The notes: generated by a model from the sequence alone, not told the origin. Shown: positions 1 through 8,330, counted from the first letter of the stretch. The stretch is DNA of 59,388 nt from JALYXS01 sp051003795 (GCA_051003795.1 JBPCKZ010000214.1:1-59388), one strand, 5' to 3'. A program made the numbers and translations.

Positions 1-404
1 TGAAACGGGTGCTGTTTGTCTGCATTGGCAATTGCTGCCGGAGCCAGATGGCCGAAGGTTTCGCGAACACCTATGGGCGGGACGTGCTGGCGGCCGGCAG
101 CGCGGGACTCGCTCCGACCGTCTCGATCGATGCCGACACGCTGCGGACCATGCGGGAAAAAAATATCGACATCTCGCTGCAATTCCCAAAACGTTTCGAT
201 CCACTCGAAGCGCTCGATTGCGACCTGATCGTCAATATGAGCGGGTACGACTTGCCGGAGCCGGTGGAAGCTCCGGTGCGCGAGTGGAAAATCCGCGATC
301 CGTACCGGCTTCGTCCGGAGATTTATAAGCAGGTTTGCGAGGATATTGAGAACCAAGTGATGCAACTGATCCTCGAACTCCGCCGGTCGGCCCGCGGGCT
401 GTAG
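1..404 (+). CDS. Low-molecular-weight tyrosine phosphatase / arsenate reductase-like protein (5' end cut by one base)
   Basis: The window opens with the TG of an apparent ATG, followed by AAA CGG GTG, so only the first base of the start codon is missing; the protein would be about 134 residues. Near the N-terminus is the P-loop CIGNCCRS, which fits the CX5R(S/T) signature of LMW phosphatases and thioredoxin-type arsenate reductases, with the first Cys as nucleophile. A later DP pair (in WKIRDPY) fits the general-acid Asp loop of the family. The length matches the family. It is cytoplasmic and would act on phosphotyrosine or arsenate; the sequence does not decide which. Before a transposon inserted just downstream, its stop codon lay about 18 bp from the start of the tricorn-like protease gene, so the two probably formed one transcript. 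Confidence 0.85.
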   Translation, partial: KRVLFVCIGNCCRSQMAEGFANTYGRDVLAAGSAGLAPTVSIDADTLRTMREKNIDISLQFPKRFDPLEALDCDLIVNMSGYDLPEPVEAPVREWKIRDPYRLRPEIYKQVCEDIENQVMQLILELRRSARGL

Positions 405-409
405 AATTT

Positions 410-417
410 GGAGAAGG
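410..417. repeat. Left copy of 8-bp target-site duplication (GGAGAAGG)
   Basis: GGAGAAGG lies directly outside the left terminal inverted repeat and is repeated exactly at 3862-3869 outside the right one. Removing 418-3869 restores a short intergenic sequence between the phosphatase-like gene and the protease gene. Tn5053/Tn402 relatives usually make 5-bp duplications, so 8 bp is a mild departure. Confidence 0.75.
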
Positions 418-467
418 TGTCACTTTCAGAATTCTTTGGCATAGATCGTCAACATTATTTGGCATAG
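418..467 (+). repeat. Left terminal inverted repeat with two internal TTTGGCATAG sites
   Basis: TGTCACTTTC at the tip is followed by TTTGGCATAG at 435-444 and again at 458-467, spaced 23 bp apart. The right end carries the same layout on the opposite strand. Repeated inner motifs of this kind are the usual TniA binding sites in Tn402-type ends. Confidence 0.8.
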
Positions 468-1042
468 CTGGTCTTCTTGGTTGACGCCGACCGGGCGAGG
501 AGCCGACAGACCGTCGCAGGATGAATTTTGAACAACCGCGCCGCGTCGGCAGCCGTTTTGTCGCCCTTGGATACCATCTTTCGGATCTCCGCCTGTTGTT
601 GGGGGGACAGCTTGGGGCGGCGTCCGCCTATCCGTCCTTCCTCGCGGGCTGAATCCAGACCGGCCTTGGTGCGTTCTTTGAGCATGGCCCGTTCGAACTC
701 CGCAAAAGCGCCCACCATCTGCATCATCATTCGACCGGCGGGAGTGGTCGTGTCTGTCGCTTTGGTCAGGCTTCGGAATCCGGCCCCGGCTTCCCCGAGC
801 CGTTCCATGATCGTAAGGACGTCTCGAAGGGACCGTGATAGCCGATCCAGTTTCCAAACCACGAGCACGTCACTCTTCCGGAGTTGATCGAGGAGTCGTT
901 GCAATTCAGGCCGATCCCAGCGACCACCGGATGCCTTCTCTCGAAAGATGCGCTCGCACCCAGCCGCCTTCAACGCCGCCACCTGCGTGGCGGTTTCCTG
1001 ATCGTTGGTTGAGACTCGGGCGTAACCTAATAAGCATTGCAA
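455..1042 (-). CDS. tniR: Serine recombinase (Tn3/Hin-type resolvase, TniR-like)
   Basis: This 195-residue protein has an intact small serine recombinase layout. The N-terminal catalytic domain (about 1-140) carries GYARVSTNDQ with the nucleophilic Ser, then VVWKLDRLSRS and the long E-helix region AGRMMMQMVGAFAEFERA. A C-terminal helix-turn-helix of about 45 residues follows (QQQAEIRKMVSKGDK...HPATVCRLL). The start is a TTG at 1040-1042; the frame is open only a few codons further upstream and holds no ATG. The gene reads towards the left end and its 3' end overlaps the inner part of the left inverted repeat. In Tn5053-type elements the resolvase resolves cointegrates at a res site beside its gene, and strong palindromes do lie just upstream. 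It looks functional although the transposase genes are not. Confidence 0.9.
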   Translation of the reverse strand: MQCLLGYARVSTNDQETATQVAALKAAGCERIFREKASGGRWDRPELQRLLDQLRKSDVLVVWKLDRLSRSLRDVLTIMERLGEAGAGFRSLTKATDTTTPAGRMMMQMVGAFAEFERAMLKERTKAGLDSAREEGRIGGRRPKLSPQQQAEIRKMVSKGDKTAADAARLFKIHPATVCRLLARSASTKKTSYAK

Positions 1043-1146
1043 TAATGTATTGCCATTAGTCTACATTAAGCAACACCTTTTTGCAACGCAGAACTCCACA
1101 GAAACGCAGGCTCGGCATTGCATTGCAGAAACGAACGTTTGTGCAA
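1039..1146. promoter_or_regulatory. Candidate res site (resolvase binding palindromes)
   Basis: Two strong palindromes stand directly upstream of the resolvase. At 1039-1053 GCAATA and TATTGC flank a 3-bp centre and overlap the TTG start. At 1123-1146 a 24-bp palindrome has arms TTGCAGAAACG and CGTTTGTGCAA around a central AA, with one mismatched pair. A 2-bp centre in a near-symmetric site of this size suits a serine-resolvase crossover subsite, and the position fits. Which subsite is the crossover site cannot be told from sequence alone. Confidence 0.5.
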
Positions 1147-1255
1147 GCCATCTGCCGACGATCCGCTGGTACGGCTACGATCCTGGTATCACTTCGCGGA
1201 AAGCTGCGCGACTGATCGCGGCTGCGTGTGGATCCGCTTGTTTTCCAGTTATAGC

Positions 1256-2632
1256 TTAGTCGACCGTAATCGTCGTCATCCCCTGGTTCCACGAGTAGCT
1301 TGGTGTCCATTTCGGACCGTAGACCCCAAAGTTGATCGTATACTTTCCGGGCTTCGGCGGGGTCCAGTTGAATTGGTAGATCTTGGATTCCCCAGCAGTG
1401 AAGCTCTCGTTTGTCTTGCTTTGCTTGTGGATGGCCTTGAGCGACTCATCCCAGATTTCCAACTCGATCACACTGTCCGGTGCAGGGCGCGGACCGTTCT
1501 TGACCTCGACGGCAATCATAGCCGGTTTCCCGCTTGGAAACCGTTCAACGGATTGCGTTGTACTGGTCTGAAACGTTGGACTAACGAGCTCCCTTGAATA
1601 GAATCCTGCAATCTTGAGCGCTAGTCGCTCCACCCTAGCGCTACCTGAATTGGCCAACACAACAATGCTCAACTTGTCGTCCTCGAAACGCTCATAATCG
1701 CTCTGGAATCCGGGGTACTGGCCGTCATGGTGAATCCTTGTCCGACCAAGGAAGGAATCCACGTTCCAGCCGAGGCCATAGTTTGTTGCCTTGCCGTCGG
1801 TCAGTCGAGTCAATGTCTTCATGTCGGCTCGACTGGAAGGGCTCAGTGGGCTCCTTGTTGAGTCCATGAAGACATCCCACTTGGCCAGATCCATCACCGT
1901 CGAAATATATGCGCCGCTGGGACGAATGGCGATCCAATTCTCGGCGTTAACAATGCCGGCACTTCCGTTCTCGTAGCCGTTCGCGCGCTGTGGAATAATC
2001 GCTTCAACGGTGGTAAGGTGTGTAGCGGTCATGCCTGCTGGTTCAAAAAGTTGCTCTGCCACAAATTCGTGCCACGGTTTGCCCGACGCTCTGCCGATGA
2101 TTTCGGCCAGCACGTAATAGCCGATGTTCGAGTACAGCCATTTTTCACCTGGTTGGAACTGGAGCGGGATGGAATAAGCGGACGCGATCACATCGCTTGG
2201 TGGTTGGTCCTTGTACGGATGGTAGTCAGATGGATCGCGGACAATACCGGACGTACGCGAAAGCAAATGCCGCACGGTGATGTTCTCCCATGACGCGGGC
2301 GATCCGTGCAGATATCTCGCTGCTTTGTCGTCCAGCTTAACCTTGCCTTGTTGTACGAGCAGCATTACCGCCGTGGCCAGAATCGGCTTGCTGAGCGAGG
2401 CAATCTTGTATACTGTCTCAGGCTTAGCCGTCGTGCCGGTCTCAATGTTCGCCAAGCCATATCCGGCAGATTTGACCAGTCGTCCCTCACTTACGACGGC
2501 AAGCGATAGGCCGGGGATGCGCATCTTCTTCATCTCGGCCATGACCCAATCGTCTACCTCGTCAGCCTGAAGCGATACGATTGTGGAGAACAAGAGCAGA
2601 AATACAAGCAACTTTCGCGCCGGATGTTTCAT
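1256..2632 (-). CDS. Beta-lactamase-fold serine hydrolase (class C / PBP-like), secreted
   Basis: From the ATG at 2632 the protein has about 458 residues, opening with a signal peptide (MKHPARKLLVFLLLFSTIV, then SLQA). The catalytic domain carries the three landmarks of the family: the SxxK motif in IASLSKPI, the YxN motif in LYSNIGYY, and HDG in IHHDGQYPG, which stands for the KTG element. After about residue 350 comes an extra domain of roughly 100 residues rich in beta strands, ending GMTTITVD, which resembles a sandwich domain used in surface proteins. Members act as esterases, peptidases or carboxypeptidases more often than as drug-inactivating lactamases, so resistance should not be assumed. 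It sits inside the transposon between tniB' and the resolvase and is its only cargo. An earlier GTG/ATG start (to 2674) would put extra residues before the signal peptide. Confidence 0.85.
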   Translation of the reverse strand: MKHPARKLLVFLLLFSTIVSLQADEVDDWVMAEMKKMRIPGLSLAVVSEGRLVKSAGYGLANIETGTTAKPETVYKIASLSKPILATAVMLLVQQGKVKLDDKAARYLHGSPASWENITVRHLLSRTSGIVRDPSDYHPYKDQPPSDVIASAYSIPLQFQPGEKWLYSNIGYYVLAEIIGRASGKPWHEFVAEQLFEPAGMTATHLTTVEAIIPQRANGYENGSAGIVNAENWIAIRPSGAYISTVMDLAKWDVFMDSTRSPLSPSSRADMKTLTRLTDGKATNYGLGWNVDSFLGRTRIHHDGQYPGFQSDYERFEDDKLSIVVLANSGSARVERLALKIAGFYSRELVSPTFQTSTTQSVERFPSGKPAMIAVEVKNGPRPAPDSVIELEIWDESLKAIHKQSKTNESFTAGESKIYQFNWTPPKPGKYTINFGVYGPKWTPSYSWNQGMTTITVD

Positions 2633-2820
2633 ATGATCTGACTTCACCTTCGATAGCCCTTTGCCCGACCTCACACGCTATACACTCTCGAATTCCGAAA
2701 AGGTTACCGTGCGAACGCCATTTTCGCTTTGAGATCCATTCTTAAGACGACTGACCGCCGAATCGGTTGGGCCGAGTTTACGATAGAACCCGCAATACGG
2801 CATATCGTAGAGCTTTTTAG

Positions 2821-3820
2821 TTAAGCCCGTCCGATGACGAGGCTCTCCCGCGCAGCCTCCGCGACAGCTTTGGTCACCTCTCGCAACGAGTTGACTTCGA
2901 GAATTCGTTCTATCTGAGTGAGGAGACGGTTCAGCAACCGGAAGTTGCCGCCGGTGATGCGGATGATGGCCGCGACCGTCTCTTGATCCAAAGGCAGAGC
3001 GGGAAGGTGCACGCCGGGCGGCGTCCAACGCTGCTCCAGAAGTTGGCGAATCTCCGGCGCACCGAGCGGGTGAAACTCATGTACGAAACCGATGCGGGAA
3101 TAGAACTGCGGATACCGCGCCAAGCGTTTCTCCAGCCCCGGCATTCCAATCAGAATCACGCCGATCTCGGCGGCATCGAAGATCGCACGCAGCTGTTCGA
3201 GGCTGGCCATCCGCAGCCGGTCAGCCTCATCAACGATGATGAGTGTCGTTGGGTCGCCGGTTGCCATATCTTGCAGGCTGTACTTTTTGGCGATATCACC
3301 GTATGAAGGCTGGAGCTCTGGAAGTGGCCCGGACAACCAGTCATGCGTGGTTAGAAGCGTCCGCTTGATGCTCTTCGTCTCTGCGCCGAATGGAATCTAA
3401 TTGTTCCTCCTTCTCCAGTCGAAGCGGCCGTCTCGCAAGGTCCCTGAATGTGTCGCGGCGATACCGGATGCCGGAGGAGATGCTGCTGGGCACATTGACC
3501 ACGTCAGGCGTATAGAAAACCGTATCGAGCATGGGACATTCTGTTGGTCCTGAACCCCAACGGTCCGATTGCTTTATCTTATCCCATCGGCTGTAGTTCC
3601 GGGCGGAGAGCGTCTTGCCAACTCCCGGCTGCCCGATCCGGCGATACTCCGAAACCAAACGATGTGCGGTCCGATATGGAATCCCGGCGGAGCGTGCTAC
3701 CAATGTTAGCGGCTCGTTGTTCTCAATGTGAGGTTGGAGGAGCCGAAACCGTTGCATCGCCAGCCTCCGCGCCTCTTCCGACAGACCCGCCAGTCCGTCC
3801 ATACTCAAAGGGTATGCCAA
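2821..3820 (-). pseudogene. tniA'-tniB deletion fusion, frameshifted
   Basis: Reading leftwards from 3820 (or the ATG at 3802), about 60 residues resemble the N-terminal HTH of TniA/Mu-type transposases (EARRLAMQRFRLLQPHIE, then GIPYRTAHRLVSEYRR). Directly after, the frame enters an AAA ATPase P-loop, GQPGVGKTLSARNY, characteristic of TniB. The DDE catalytic core of TniA and the start of TniB are therefore gone, joined in frame. The frame then ends at a stop near 3341 (...DASNHA). The next part of TniB continues in another frame from about 3375: THDWLSGPLPELQPSY, then Walker B LIIVDEADRL and a sensor/lid region down to 2821. So there are two lesions, a large deletion and a later frameshift. 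A normal TniA (about 550 residues) and TniB (about 300) cannot be made. Confidence 0.8.
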
Positions 3821-3861
3821 ATCATATTGACGACGCTATGCCAGATATGTTGAAAGTGACA
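3812..3861 (-). repeat. Right terminal inverted repeat
   Basis: Read on the minus strand this end begins TGTCACTTTCA and continues with GGCATAG (3835-3841) and TTTGGCATAC (3812-3821), spaced 23 bp as at the left end. The two outer tips are identical over 11 bases and the inner sites match closely. Confidence 0.8.
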
Positions 3862-3869
3862 GGAGAAGG
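3862..3869. repeat. Right copy of 8-bp target-site duplication; also serves as the protease Shine-Dalgarno
   Basis: GGAGAAGG repeats 410-417 exactly. It lies 6 bp before the ATG at 3876, so the duplicated sequence is itself the ribosome binding site of the downstream gene. The insertion thus left the protease gene with an intact start region. Confidence 0.7.
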
Positions 3870-3875
3870 CTCCAC

Positions 3876-6800
3876 ATGAAATCTATCTTCACCGCGCTTT
3901 TGCCCCTCCTCGCTTTTGCGGATGCCACAACCCCGCTGATGCTGCAAAAACCGACGGTCAGCAAAACCCAGATCGTTTTCTCCTACGCGGGCGACCTCTG
4001 GCGAGTCCCGCGCGATGGCGGCGAGCCGATTCGCCTCACCGCGGGAGCCGGCCTTGAAACCAATCCGATTTTTTCACCCGATGGCGAGCGGATCGCATTC
4101 GAAGGCGAATACGATGGCAATTTCGATGTGTACGTGATACCCGCCGCGGGCGGCGAGCCGAAGCGCCTGACTTGGCATCCCGCCGAAGATCGTCCCGTGG
4201 GCTGGACGCGGGACGGAAAGGCGATTCTATTCCGTTCGGCCCGCGACAGTTATTCGCGTTTCTCGAGGCTCTATACAGTTCCCGCCGACGGAGGATTCCC
4301 ATCGCCGGTCGATCTCCCGATGGCCGAGTATGGCTCCTTCTCGCCCGATGGAACGCAACTCGCCTACATGCCGATTGCGCCCGCATTCGAAAGCTGGAAG
4401 CGTTATCGCGGCGGCCGTACCACGCCCATCTGGATCGCCAAGCTCTCGGACGCCACAATCCAGAAAATTCCGCGCGACAATTCGAACGACTTCAATCCCA
4501 TGTGGGTCGGCGATCGCGTTTACTTCCTGTCGGATCGCAACGGTCCCGTCACGCTGTTCGCCTATGACACGCGTAACAAGAAAGTCACCCAATGCGTTGA
4601 GAACCGCGGCCTCGATCTCAAATCGGCCGGCGCGGGCCCCGACGCCATCGCGTATGAGCAGTTCGGCGACATTCATCTTTACGATTGGAAATCGGGCAAA
4701 GAGCGAAAAATCGACATCCGCATCGCCGCCGATATACCCGGGGTGCGCCCGACTTACCTGAAAACCGCCGCGAAAATTGTAAGCGCAAAGATCTCCCCCA
4801 CGGGCGTGCGGGCGGTGTTTGAAGCGCATGGCGAGATACTGACGGTTCCCGTCGAAAAGGGAGACATTCGCAATTTGACGAACACCGTGAACGCGGCCGA
4901 ACGCAATCCGGCCTGGTCCCCGGATGGCAAACGGATCGCCTACTTCTCGGACGAATCGGGCGAATACGCGCTCCATTTGAGACAACAGACGGGCATGGGC
5001 GAGGCGGAGAAGATTCCGCTCGGCAATCCGCCGGCTTTCTACTACGATCCGCTTTGGTCGCCCGACAGCGGCAAGATCGTTTATCACGACAGTAATCTCG
5101 AACTGAAGGTGATCGATCTCGCGGCCAGGAAGCCCGTCTCTATCGATCGGGACACCTACGATACGCCGTCCCGCGATCTCAATCCAGCCTGGTCGCCCGA
5201 TAGCAAGTGGATTGCTTATACGAAGCTGCTGAAAAATCACCTTCGCGCCCTTTTCGTATATTCGATCGCCGGCGGCAAGTGCCATCAGGTTTCGGACGGC
5301 ATGAGCGACGCGGAATTCGCCAGCTTCGATAAGAACGGAAAATATCTATATTTCACGGCGAGTACGAATCTCGGGCTTTCGACGGCTTGGCTCGATATGT
5401 CGAGCGATGCGCATCCGGTCACGCGCAATGTTTACATGGTGGTTCTGAATAAGGACGAGCCATCGCCGCTCGCTCCCGAGAGCGACGACGAAGCGGCTCC
5501 GAAAGAGACGACCCCTTCGGACAAGAAAACGCTCGCCCTGAATCAGGAGCCGCCGCCCCCCGCGGTGGACAAAGCCGCGGACGCCTCTTCCACTCCGGCG
5601 AAGAACGATCCCGGCGCTCAAAAGGCCGGCGATAACACGAAAACGCCGGTGGTCCGCATCGATTTCGAAAATATTGGCCAGAGAATTGTCGCGCTCCCGA
5701 TTCCCGGACGCGACTACGAAGCGATGGCGAGTGGAAAGACGGGCACGTTGTTCCTGGTCGAGCGAATCGAGAACGCCGTGGGACCGCCTGCCGGAGGGAC
5801 TCTTTACAAATTCGATCTGAAAACGCGGAAGACGGATAAACTGCTCGACGGCGTGGCGTCGTTCGACTTGTCGTTCAATGGCGAAAAGTTGCTATACCGG
5901 CACGGCGCGTCTTTGGGCGCCCAATCCTGGTCGATCGTGAGCGCGACGGCTCCTCCGAAACCGGGGGAAGGCGCGCTCAAGCTCGATGCCATGGAGGTGC
6001 GCGTCGATCCGCGGGCCGAATGGAAGCAGATGTACAACGAAGTCTGGCGAATCGAGCGCGACTTTTTTTACGATCCGCATCTGCATGGGGTCAATCTTGC
6101 GGATTACAAGGCGAAGTACGCGCGGTATCTCGATAACCTTTCCAGCCGTGAAGATTTGAACTATCTGTTGTCGGAAATGCTCGGCGAGCTAAGTGTCGGG
6201 CACCTGTTTGTTCGCGGCGGCGAGCTTCCCGACGTGAAGAAACTCAAGGGCGGGCTGCTCGGCGCCGATTATGCCATCGACCGCAACCGTTACAAGTTTG
6301 AGCGGGTGTACAGCGGCGAAAACTGGAATCCCGAGTTGCGCGCCCCGCTCACGCAACCCGGCGTGAACGTGCATGCGGGCGAGTATCTGCTTGCGGTGAA
6401 TGGACGGGAAGTAACGGCGGCGGAGAACATTTACAGCTTCTTCGAGGAGACCGCCGGAAAATCCGTGGTGCTCAAAGTTGGCCCGGATCCGAATGGAACC
6501 GGCTCGCGCGAGGTGACGGCAGTTCCGGTCGAGAACGAATTCGCGCTGCGCAATCTGGCCTGGATCGAGGAAAACCGGCGCAAAGTGGACAAGCTGAGCG
6601 GCTCCCAGCTTGCCTACGTCTACCTGCCGAACACCGGTCAGGGCGGATTCACGAACTTCAATCGCTACTATTTTGCTCAAGTTGGGCGCCACGGCGCGGT
6701 GATCGATGAGCGTTTCAACGGCGGCGGACAAATTGCCGATTACATCATCGACAACATGCGCCGCACCCAGACTAATTTTTTCATGACGCGCGCGGGCGAG

Positions 6801-7217
6801 CCGTTTACGACCCCGCAGAACGCGATATTCGGCCCCAAGGCCATGATCATTAATGAATACGCCGGGTCGGGCGGAGACGCGATGCCCTGGCTTTTCCGGC
6901 AGGAGCATGTGGGGCCGCTGATCGGGAAGCGCACATGGGGCGGTCTGGTGGGCATCTTCGGCTTTCCGGGCCTGATCGACGGCGGATCGGTAACCGCGCC
7001 GAATCTCGCGTTTTATAACTTGAAATCGGAGTGGGATGTGGAGAACCGCGGCGTGGCCCCGGATATCGAAGTCGAGTACGACCCGGCGGCGGTTAGGGCG
7101 GGCCACGATCCGCAACTCGAGAAGGCCGTCGATGTGCTCATGCGGGAGTTGAAGGCCCATCCGGCTCCGGAGTACAAGCGCCCTGAATTCCCGAATTATC
7201 ATCGGCCGGAACGATAA
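3876..7217 (+). CDS. Tricorn-like protease (PD40/WD40 propellers, PDZ, S41 peptidase), secreted
   Basis: This 1113-residue protein starts with a signal peptide (MKSIFTALLPLLAFADA). Residues of about 20-490 are TolB/PD40-type beta-propeller repeats, each with an F/WSPDG-like motif (IFSPDGERIAFEG, AWSPDGKRIAYFSD, AWSPDSKWIAYTK). A charged Pro/Ala/Asp/Glu-rich insert follows (about 530-590), then a second propeller section, a tricorn core region with LSVGHLFVRGG near 775, a PDZ-like stretch (about 830-890), and a C-terminal S41 fold. The likely catalytic Ser lies in AGSGGDAMPWLF and the conserved acidic element in RGVAPDIEVEYDP. Tricorn homologues trim peptides; the signal peptide places this one in the periplasm. 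The start ATG has GGAGAAGG 6 bp upstream. It was probably cotranscribed with the phosphatase-like gene before the transposon inserted. Confidence 0.9.
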   Translation: MKSIFTALLPLLAFADATTPLMLQKPTVSKTQIVFSYAGDLWRVPRDGGEPIRLTAGAGLETNPIFSPDGERIAFEGEYDGNFDVYVIPAAGGEPKRLTWHPAEDRPVGWTRDGKAILFRSARDSYSRFSRLYTVPADGGFPSPVDLPMAEYGSFSPDGTQLAYMPIAPAFESWKRYRGGRTTPIWIAKLSDATIQKIPRDNSNDFNPMWVGDRVYFLSDRNGPVTLFAYDTRNKKVTQCVENRGLDLKSAGAGPDAIAYEQFGDIHLYDWKSGKERKIDIRIAADIPGVRPTYLKTAAKIVSAKISPTGVRAVFEAHGEILTVPVEKGDIRNLTNTVNAAERNPAWSPDGKRIAYFSDESGEYALHLRQQTGMGEAEKIPLGNPPAFYYDPLWSPDSGKIVYHDSNLELKVIDLAARKPVSIDRDTYDTPSRDLNPAWSPDSKWIAYTKLLKNHLRALFVYSIAGGKCHQVSDGMSDAEFASFDKNGKYLYFTASTNLGLSTAWLDMSSDAHPVTRNVYMVVLNKDEPSPLAPESDDEAAPKETTPSDKKTLALNQEPPPPAVDKAADASSTPAKNDPGAQKAGDNTKTPVVRIDFENIGQRIVALPIPGRDYEAMASGKTGTLFLVERIENAVGPPAGGTLYKFDLKTRKTDKLLDGVASFDLSFNGEKLLYRHGASLGAQSWSIVSATAPPKPGEGALKLDAMEVRVDPRAEWKQMYNEVWRIERDFFYDPHLHGVNLADYKAKYARYLDNLSSREDLNYLLSEMLGELSVGHLFVRGGELPDVKKLKGGLLGADYAIDRNRYKFERVYSGENWNPELRAPLTQPGVNVHAGEYLLAVNGREVTAAENIYSFFEETAGKSVVLKVGPDPNGTGSREVTAVPVENEFALRNLAWIEENRRKVDKLSGSQLAYVYLPNTGQGGFTNFNRYYFAQVGRHGAVIDERFNGGGQIADYIIDNMRRTQTNFFMTRAGEPFTTPQNAIFGPKAMIINEYAGSGGDAMPWLFRQEHVGPLIGKRTWGGLVGIFGFPGLIDGGSVTAPNLAFYNLKSEWDVENRGVAPDIEVEYDPAAVRAGHDPQLEKAVDVLMRELKAHPAPEYKRPEFPNYHRPER

Positions 7218-7288
7218 GCACCGGGTATGACGAGTCGTCGCGCGAGTGGTCACGCGATTGCTCCTACGGACCTCGTATGGAGGTACGT

Positions 7289-8290
7289 ATGGGAAAAATC
7301 GCGACGTTCGCCTTGGCTGCAATTTGGCCCTTGGCTTTGATTGCGGCCGGCACGCAGACAATTACTCTAAAGAACGGTAGCCAGTTTCAGGGAACCATGA
7401 CCAACGGTTCCACGAATTCAATTACTTTTCAGGACAACAACGGCGACAACCACCGCTTCGACACGAGCGAGGTGCAGTCGATCACCTTTACGAACAACGG
7501 TTTCAACAATTCGAACAACAACGGCAACAATAGCGGAAACAACGGGAATAACAACAACTCGGGTTACAACGGGCCGCGGAATGCTTCGGACCGCGATCGC
7601 TGGCTTCGTCAGAATTCCAACGGAAATAACGGAAATAACGGCAATCCGGCTGGCGCGGGTTTCGGGAACGTGAATCCCAACCCGGGCGCGAATTCGACCG
7701 GAAATTTCGGAAATGCCGGGAACAACAATTTCGGCAACAACAACACGAACTACGCGTCCACTAACAACCGAAGCCTTCCTGCGGGAACCCAGCTTTCGGT
7801 AAGAACCAACGAGACGATCGATTCGAAGACCGCGACCGACGGTCGCACATACTCGGCAGCGATCGCTCAGAACGTAATGGACGCCAATGGGAACGCTGTC
7901 ATTCCGCAAGGTTCGGACGCGAACCTGGTAATCAAGAGCCTGAATGGGGGAAGCATTACCAGCAGTTCCAATCTCATTTTGGATGTTCAATCGGTAACGG
8001 TTAACGGACAGCGTTACACGGTAAGCACGCAGGATGTTCGCCAGAACAGCCGGCAAGGCGTTGGCGCAAACAAGCGGACCGCGGAGATCGTGGGTGGCGG
8101 GACAGCTCTCGGTACGCTGCTTGGCGCGATTGGCGGCGGCGGCACTGGTGCCTTGATCGGCGCGCTCGCCGGAGCGGCGGCTGGCGCGGGCGTTCAGGTT
8201 CTCACTAAAGGCAGTGAAGTGCGTATACCGGCGGAGACCGTTTTGAATTTCCGTTTGGACCAGCCGATGCAGTTGACTCCGGCCTACTGA
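7289..8290 (+). CDS. Secreted Asn/Gly-rich protein with C-terminal glycine zipper
   Basis: The preferred start is the ATG at 7289, with GGAGG at 7280-7284; an ATG at 7277 would put that motif inside the gene. A signal peptide of about 25 residues is followed by a compact N-terminal module (TQTITLKNGSQFQGTMTN...VQSITF) of the type found in acidobacterial 'GTV-like' beta modules. Residues of about 75-165 are a low-complexity Asn/Gly linker. A folded region around 165-260 follows (LPAGTQLSVRTNETIDSK). Near 270-300 is a glycine-zipper-like membrane segment (GTLLGAIGGGGTGALIGA), then a short end with VRIPAETVLNFRLDQP. It is probably envelope-associated. I do not recognise a specific function. A strong terminator follows the stop. 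Confidence 0.75.
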   Translation: MGKIATFALAAIWPLALIAAGTQTITLKNGSQFQGTMTNGSTNSITFQDNNGDNHRFDTSEVQSITFTNNGFNNSNNNGNNSGNNGNNNNSGYNGPRNASDRDRWLRQNSNGNNGNNGNPAGAGFGNVNPNPGANSTGNFGNAGNNNFGNNNTNYASTNNRSLPAGTQLSVRTNETIDSKTATDGRTYSAAIAQNVMDANGNAVIPQGSDANLVIKSLNGGSITSSSNLILDVQSVTVNGQRYTVSTQDVRQNSRQGVGANKRTAEIVGGGTALGTLLGAIGGGGTGALIGALAGAAAGAGVQVLTKGSEVRIPAETVLNFRLDQPMQLTPAY

Positions 8291-8301
8291 CCGGAATTCC
8301 A

Positions 8302-8330
8302 AGAGCGAACCGGCCGTTCGCTCTTTTTTT
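8302..8330 (+). terminator. Rho-independent terminator
   Basis: A perfect 9-bp stem (AGAGCGAAC / GTTCGCTCT) encloses a 5-base loop and runs into a T tract. It separates the Asn-rich protein gene from the stress-type gene row that follows. Confidence 0.9.

Larger units (their letters stand above)
418..3861. mobile_element. Tn5053/Tn402-like transposon, defective
   Basis: The 3444-bp element begins TGTCACTTTCAG and ends with GTGACA, and is bounded by an 8-bp direct repeat. TGTCA ends with inner repeated binding sites, a TniB-like ATPase, a TniA-like N-terminus and a serine resolvase are hallmarks of the Tn5053/Tn402 family. All four reading units lie on the minus strand, in the order tniA'/tniB', serine hydrolase cargo, resolvase. 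No tniQ is visible. The DDE transposase core is missing, so the copy cannot move by itself but might be mobilised in trans. The cargo region is visibly lower in GC (about 47% in one 60-base line counted) than the flanking host genes, which supports acquisition from elsewhere. Confidence 0.8.

Noticed and set aside
2633..2820. Possible extra gene between the cargo hydrolase and tniB'
   Set aside because: The only frame there is the shadow tail of a frame overlapping tniB'; no family features or ribosome binding site were seen.
4036..7361. Several long minus-strand frames opposite the tricorn-like protease gene (up to 390 codons)
   Set aside because: They are high-GC antisense shadows with Arg/Ala-rich composition and no domains.
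7500..7770. Repetitive AAC/GGN-rich DNA as a possible CRISPR or satellite
   Set aside because: It is a codon-level low-complexity Asn/Gly linker inside an open reading frame; there are no regular spacers.
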